Shown: positions 6,247-7,929 of the stretch, in pieces
Numbering within the stretch: position 1 is the stretch's first letter
Layout of the letters: every line of letters begins with the position of its first letter
Assembly: GCA_012515455.1 (NCBI GenBank)
Contig: JAAYYJ010000411.1
Span: 1 to 7,929 of the forward strand
Direction of reading: 5' to 3'
DNA length: 7,929 bases
From: Oligosphaeraceae bacterium
Lineage (GTDB): Bacteria > Verrucomicrobiota > Lentisphaeria > Oligosphaerales > Oligosphaeraceae
The notes under the pieces: model-generated
Database searches by the model: none
Told to the model about the DNA's origin: nothing
Seen by the model: only the letters and a program-made list of their open reading frames with translations
Translations under genes and position numbers: made by a program

Positions 6247-7929
6247 ATGCCGAATTTGTCCATCAAGCACCCGCCCGAAAGGCCCGCTTGGCTGCTGAAC
6301 TGGCTGTCACAGCGTGACTTTCGGGCTCTGTTTTCCAGGGGTGTCATCAATGCCGCCTGCAACATCCTGCTGAAAGACAGCACATCCCTGAGCCTGCATT
6401 GGCTCCCGGATGGCTTCCGGGCCCAAATCGGCGCATCCTGCGCAACTTGGCGCTGCCGTGAGGGCTTCTGGCAGCCGAGCTGTTCCTGCAGCTATCCCGA
6501 CAAACACTGCCTGCATGCCTACGGCGCGGGTTTCCTCCTGGGCGAGGTCTGCCGCCAGGAAAACTGGCCCTTGGCCGGGGCGGCTGGGTCCGGGTCGACG
6601 GCACCAGCCCCGATGCTGCGTCGGCCGACTTCAGCTGATCCGCCGCCTATGCGGCAGGGTTTTCTGCCCAATCTTTTCAGCGATCAACCATCGGGAGCGC
6701 TCCCGGTGGTCCGAAAATGCGCTCTGGAGGTGGAAGCCGATCTGCAGCACCAGGCAGGCCGGGTCGGCATCCGTTTTTACTGCCGTGAGCATGACCTGCG
6801 TCGGCTGTTGAAACTGGGAACGCTTCGGAGCTACAGCCGCGATTTAAGCGATCCGCGGCGCTGTGATTCCCGCTGCTGGCCCGAGCAGGACAGGCATTTC
6901 CTGCGCTTCGTGCTGCCGTTTATCGCGAAAGAATTCCCCCGCAACAACGACCTCACCATGCTTAATATCCCGGCCGAGGAATTCCAGTCCTGGCGGGAGA
7001 AATGGCAGGTTGTGCCTGAGCGCTTCCTGAACCGTGCGACCCAGCAGGCGATTCTGCCGCCCGGGATGGGCATACCGGTCCGCCAGCATGTCGAGCTGCG
7101 AGAGGACGGCGATTGCATTATCATCACCGTGCTGTTCACCTTCCCCAACGGGGAACAGCGCCAACCCCGACAGATCTTGCGCAGCCTAGCCAACGACCCC
7201 AACAGCCCTGTCACCCGTCGGGAGCTGCTGCAATTCCGTCCCCCGATCCCCTGGCCGGTCTTAAGCAGGCATTTCGAGCGCGGGCCGCAGCGGATTCCGC
7301 GCCGGCAGGTCGCCGGTAGGCTCAACGAGCTGCTAGCCGGGCGCTTGGACCTGATTGTCGAGGGGCCATGCGTAATCCGGGATGACCAGCAAGCCCAGCG
7401 GGCGGAGTTGTTTGTCAGCCAGCGGCCGGGAGCATTCCTGCTCTCCTGCGTGGTCGACGGCAAAACGGTGCCGGTCAATGAAGCGCCGGTGCCCAAAAGC
7501 AGCATCCGAGAACAAGGGGGAAAATTTCTGATCCACAGCTACGACTGCGTTGCGCTCTGCCGTCCGATTCAACAATCTCTGGCGGAATTTGTTCAGCGTC
7601 ATGGCAGCCTTGAGGGATACCAGGCAGTCATCCCTGACAACCTGCACAATACCCTGGCCTTGCAAGTTTTTTGGCAATCTCTGCCCGCCGGCCTGAATAA
7701 AAATTGCCTGCCCGCTTTGACCAGCTTGCTGGAAAAACAGCCCGGCGCGCTCTCGGCCACCTTTCACAGCCGGGAACAGCAGGATTTTGTCGAAGTATCC
7801 TGCACTCTCCATACTGCCGGGCAAACCTTCACCGCCGCAGACCTGAAGAGTGCTCTAGCCAGCGGCGGGCGCTTGCTGCGCGGTCAAAGCGGCTGGCTGA
7901 GCATCGATCCGGAAAAAGCGCAGCAGTTC
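6247..7929 (+). CDS. SWIM zinc-finger protein, N-terminal part of a probable SNF2-family helicase-like ATPase (partial, C-terminus off the right edge)
   Basis: The frame is open for 561 codons to the window end. ATG 6247 is the first start after the malic enzyme TGA, which lies in the same frame; no clear Shine-Dalgarno site precedes it. Residues 79-90 are CSCSYPDKHCLH, a CxC-x6-CxH SWIM zinc finger (Cys79, Cys81, Cys88, His90), followed by an amphipathic AYGAGFLLGEV helix. SWIM fingers bind DNA or protein and in bacteria often head SNF2 ATPases. A Pro/Ala/Ser-rich linker (about 110-150) follows, then mixed alpha/beta sequence with EVEADL and GRVGIRFYC (161-179), FVLPFIAKEF (221-230), EEFQSWREKW (244-253) and GRLLRGQSGWLSIDPEKAQQF at the end, a pattern I associate with the region just before the SNF2 ATPase core. 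No Walker motifs are inside the window, so the helicase assignment is inferred from architecture. Spacing suggests an operon with the malic enzyme. Alternative: a SWIM protein without an ATPase. Confidence 0.72.
   Translation, partial: MPNLSIKHPPERPAWLLNWLSQRDFRALFSRGVINAACNILLKDSTSLSLHWLPDGFRAQIGASCATWRCREGFWQPSCSCSYPDKHCLHAYGAGFLLGEVCRQENWPLAGAAGSGSTAPAPMLRRPTSADPPPMRQGFLPNLFSDQPSGALPVVRKCALEVEADLQHQAGRVGIRFYCREHDLRRLLKLGTLRSYSRDLSDPRRCDSRCWPEQDRHFLRFVLPFIAKEFPRNNDLTMLNIPAEEFQSWREKWQVVPERFLNRATQQAILPPGMGIPVRQHVELREDGDCIIITVLFTFPNGEQRQPRQILRSLANDPNSPVTRRELLQFRPPIPWPVLSRHFERGPQRIPRRQVAGRLNELLAGRLDLIVEGPCVIRDDQQAQRAELFVSQRPGAFLLSCVVDGKTVPVNEAPVPKSSIREQGGKFLIHSYDCVALCRPIQQSLAEFVQRHGSLEGYQAVIPDNLHNTLALQVFWQSLPAGLNKNCLPALTSLLEKQPGALSATFHSREQQDFVEVSCTLHTAGQTFTAADLKSALASGGRLLRGQSGWLSIDPEKAQQF

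Noticed and set aside
6831..7505. 224-codon open frame on the minus strand
   Set aside because: It overlaps the SWIM/SNF2-like frame, which is open from 6247 to the edge and carries a zinc finger in phase. The minus-strand product is Arg/Ser-rich, as expected for a shadow of GC-rich coding sequence.
7333..7824. 163-codon open frame on the minus strand
   Set aside because: Same overlap with the plus-strand SWIM protein. The product looks smoother than most shadows, but I see no domain in it and no ribosome binding signal that favours it over the continuous plus-strand frame.

Overview
The window is bacterial and fairly GC-rich in its coding parts. It carries no rRNA, tRNA, CRISPR array or intact mobile element that I can see. 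The large multi-PAS hybrid kinase with two extracytoplasmic sensor modules suggests an environmental Gram-negative bacterium. The kinase style would fit Desulfobacterota/Desulfuromonadota-like groups, and the SWIM/SNF2-type protein would also fit the Planctomycetes-Verrucomicrobia-Lentisphaerae group. I cannot decide between them from sequence reading alone.

Layout: (1) Positions 1-4340, minus strand: one unbroken reading frame of 1446 codons that runs off the left edge. It is a membrane-bound hybrid sensor histidine kinase: TM1, first sensor domain, TM2/TM3 hairpin, second sensor domain (dCache_3-like), TM4, four PAS domains, HisKA (His1102), HATPase (Asn1219 and G boxes) and a receiver domain (Asp1386). 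(2) Positions 4341-4869: a 529-base divergent intergenic region. Its half nearest the kinase (about 4368-4633) is AT-richer. On the minus strand it reads as an 87-residue protein-like sequence broken by two single-base insertions, which looks like the decayed copy of a small gene or dispersed element. The half nearest the malic enzyme holds a plausible plus-strand promoter (4780-4808) and a perfect 7-2-7 inverted repeat (4831-4846) just ahead of the coding start. (3) Positions 4870-6213, plus strand: a complete stand-alone malic enzyme with all the catalytic motifs of the MaeB malic domain, but without the phosphotransacetylase-like domain of long MaeB proteins. (4) Positions 6247-7929, plus strand: a reading frame starting 33 bases after the malic enzyme stop and running off the right edge. 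It begins with a SWIM-type zinc finger (CxC-x6-CxH), and the rest resembles the N-terminal half of bacterial SWIM/SNF2-family helicase-like proteins. The ATPase motifs would lie beyond the window.

How they fit together: the kinase senses extracytoplasmic and cytoplasmic cues and transfers phosphate to its own receiver and to an unseen partner. The malic enzyme links malate to pyruvate with reduction of NAD(P). The SNF2-like gene is probably co-transcribed with the malic enzyme because of the short gap, but no functional link is evident. The least expected part of the window is the broken small reading frame in the intergenic region.
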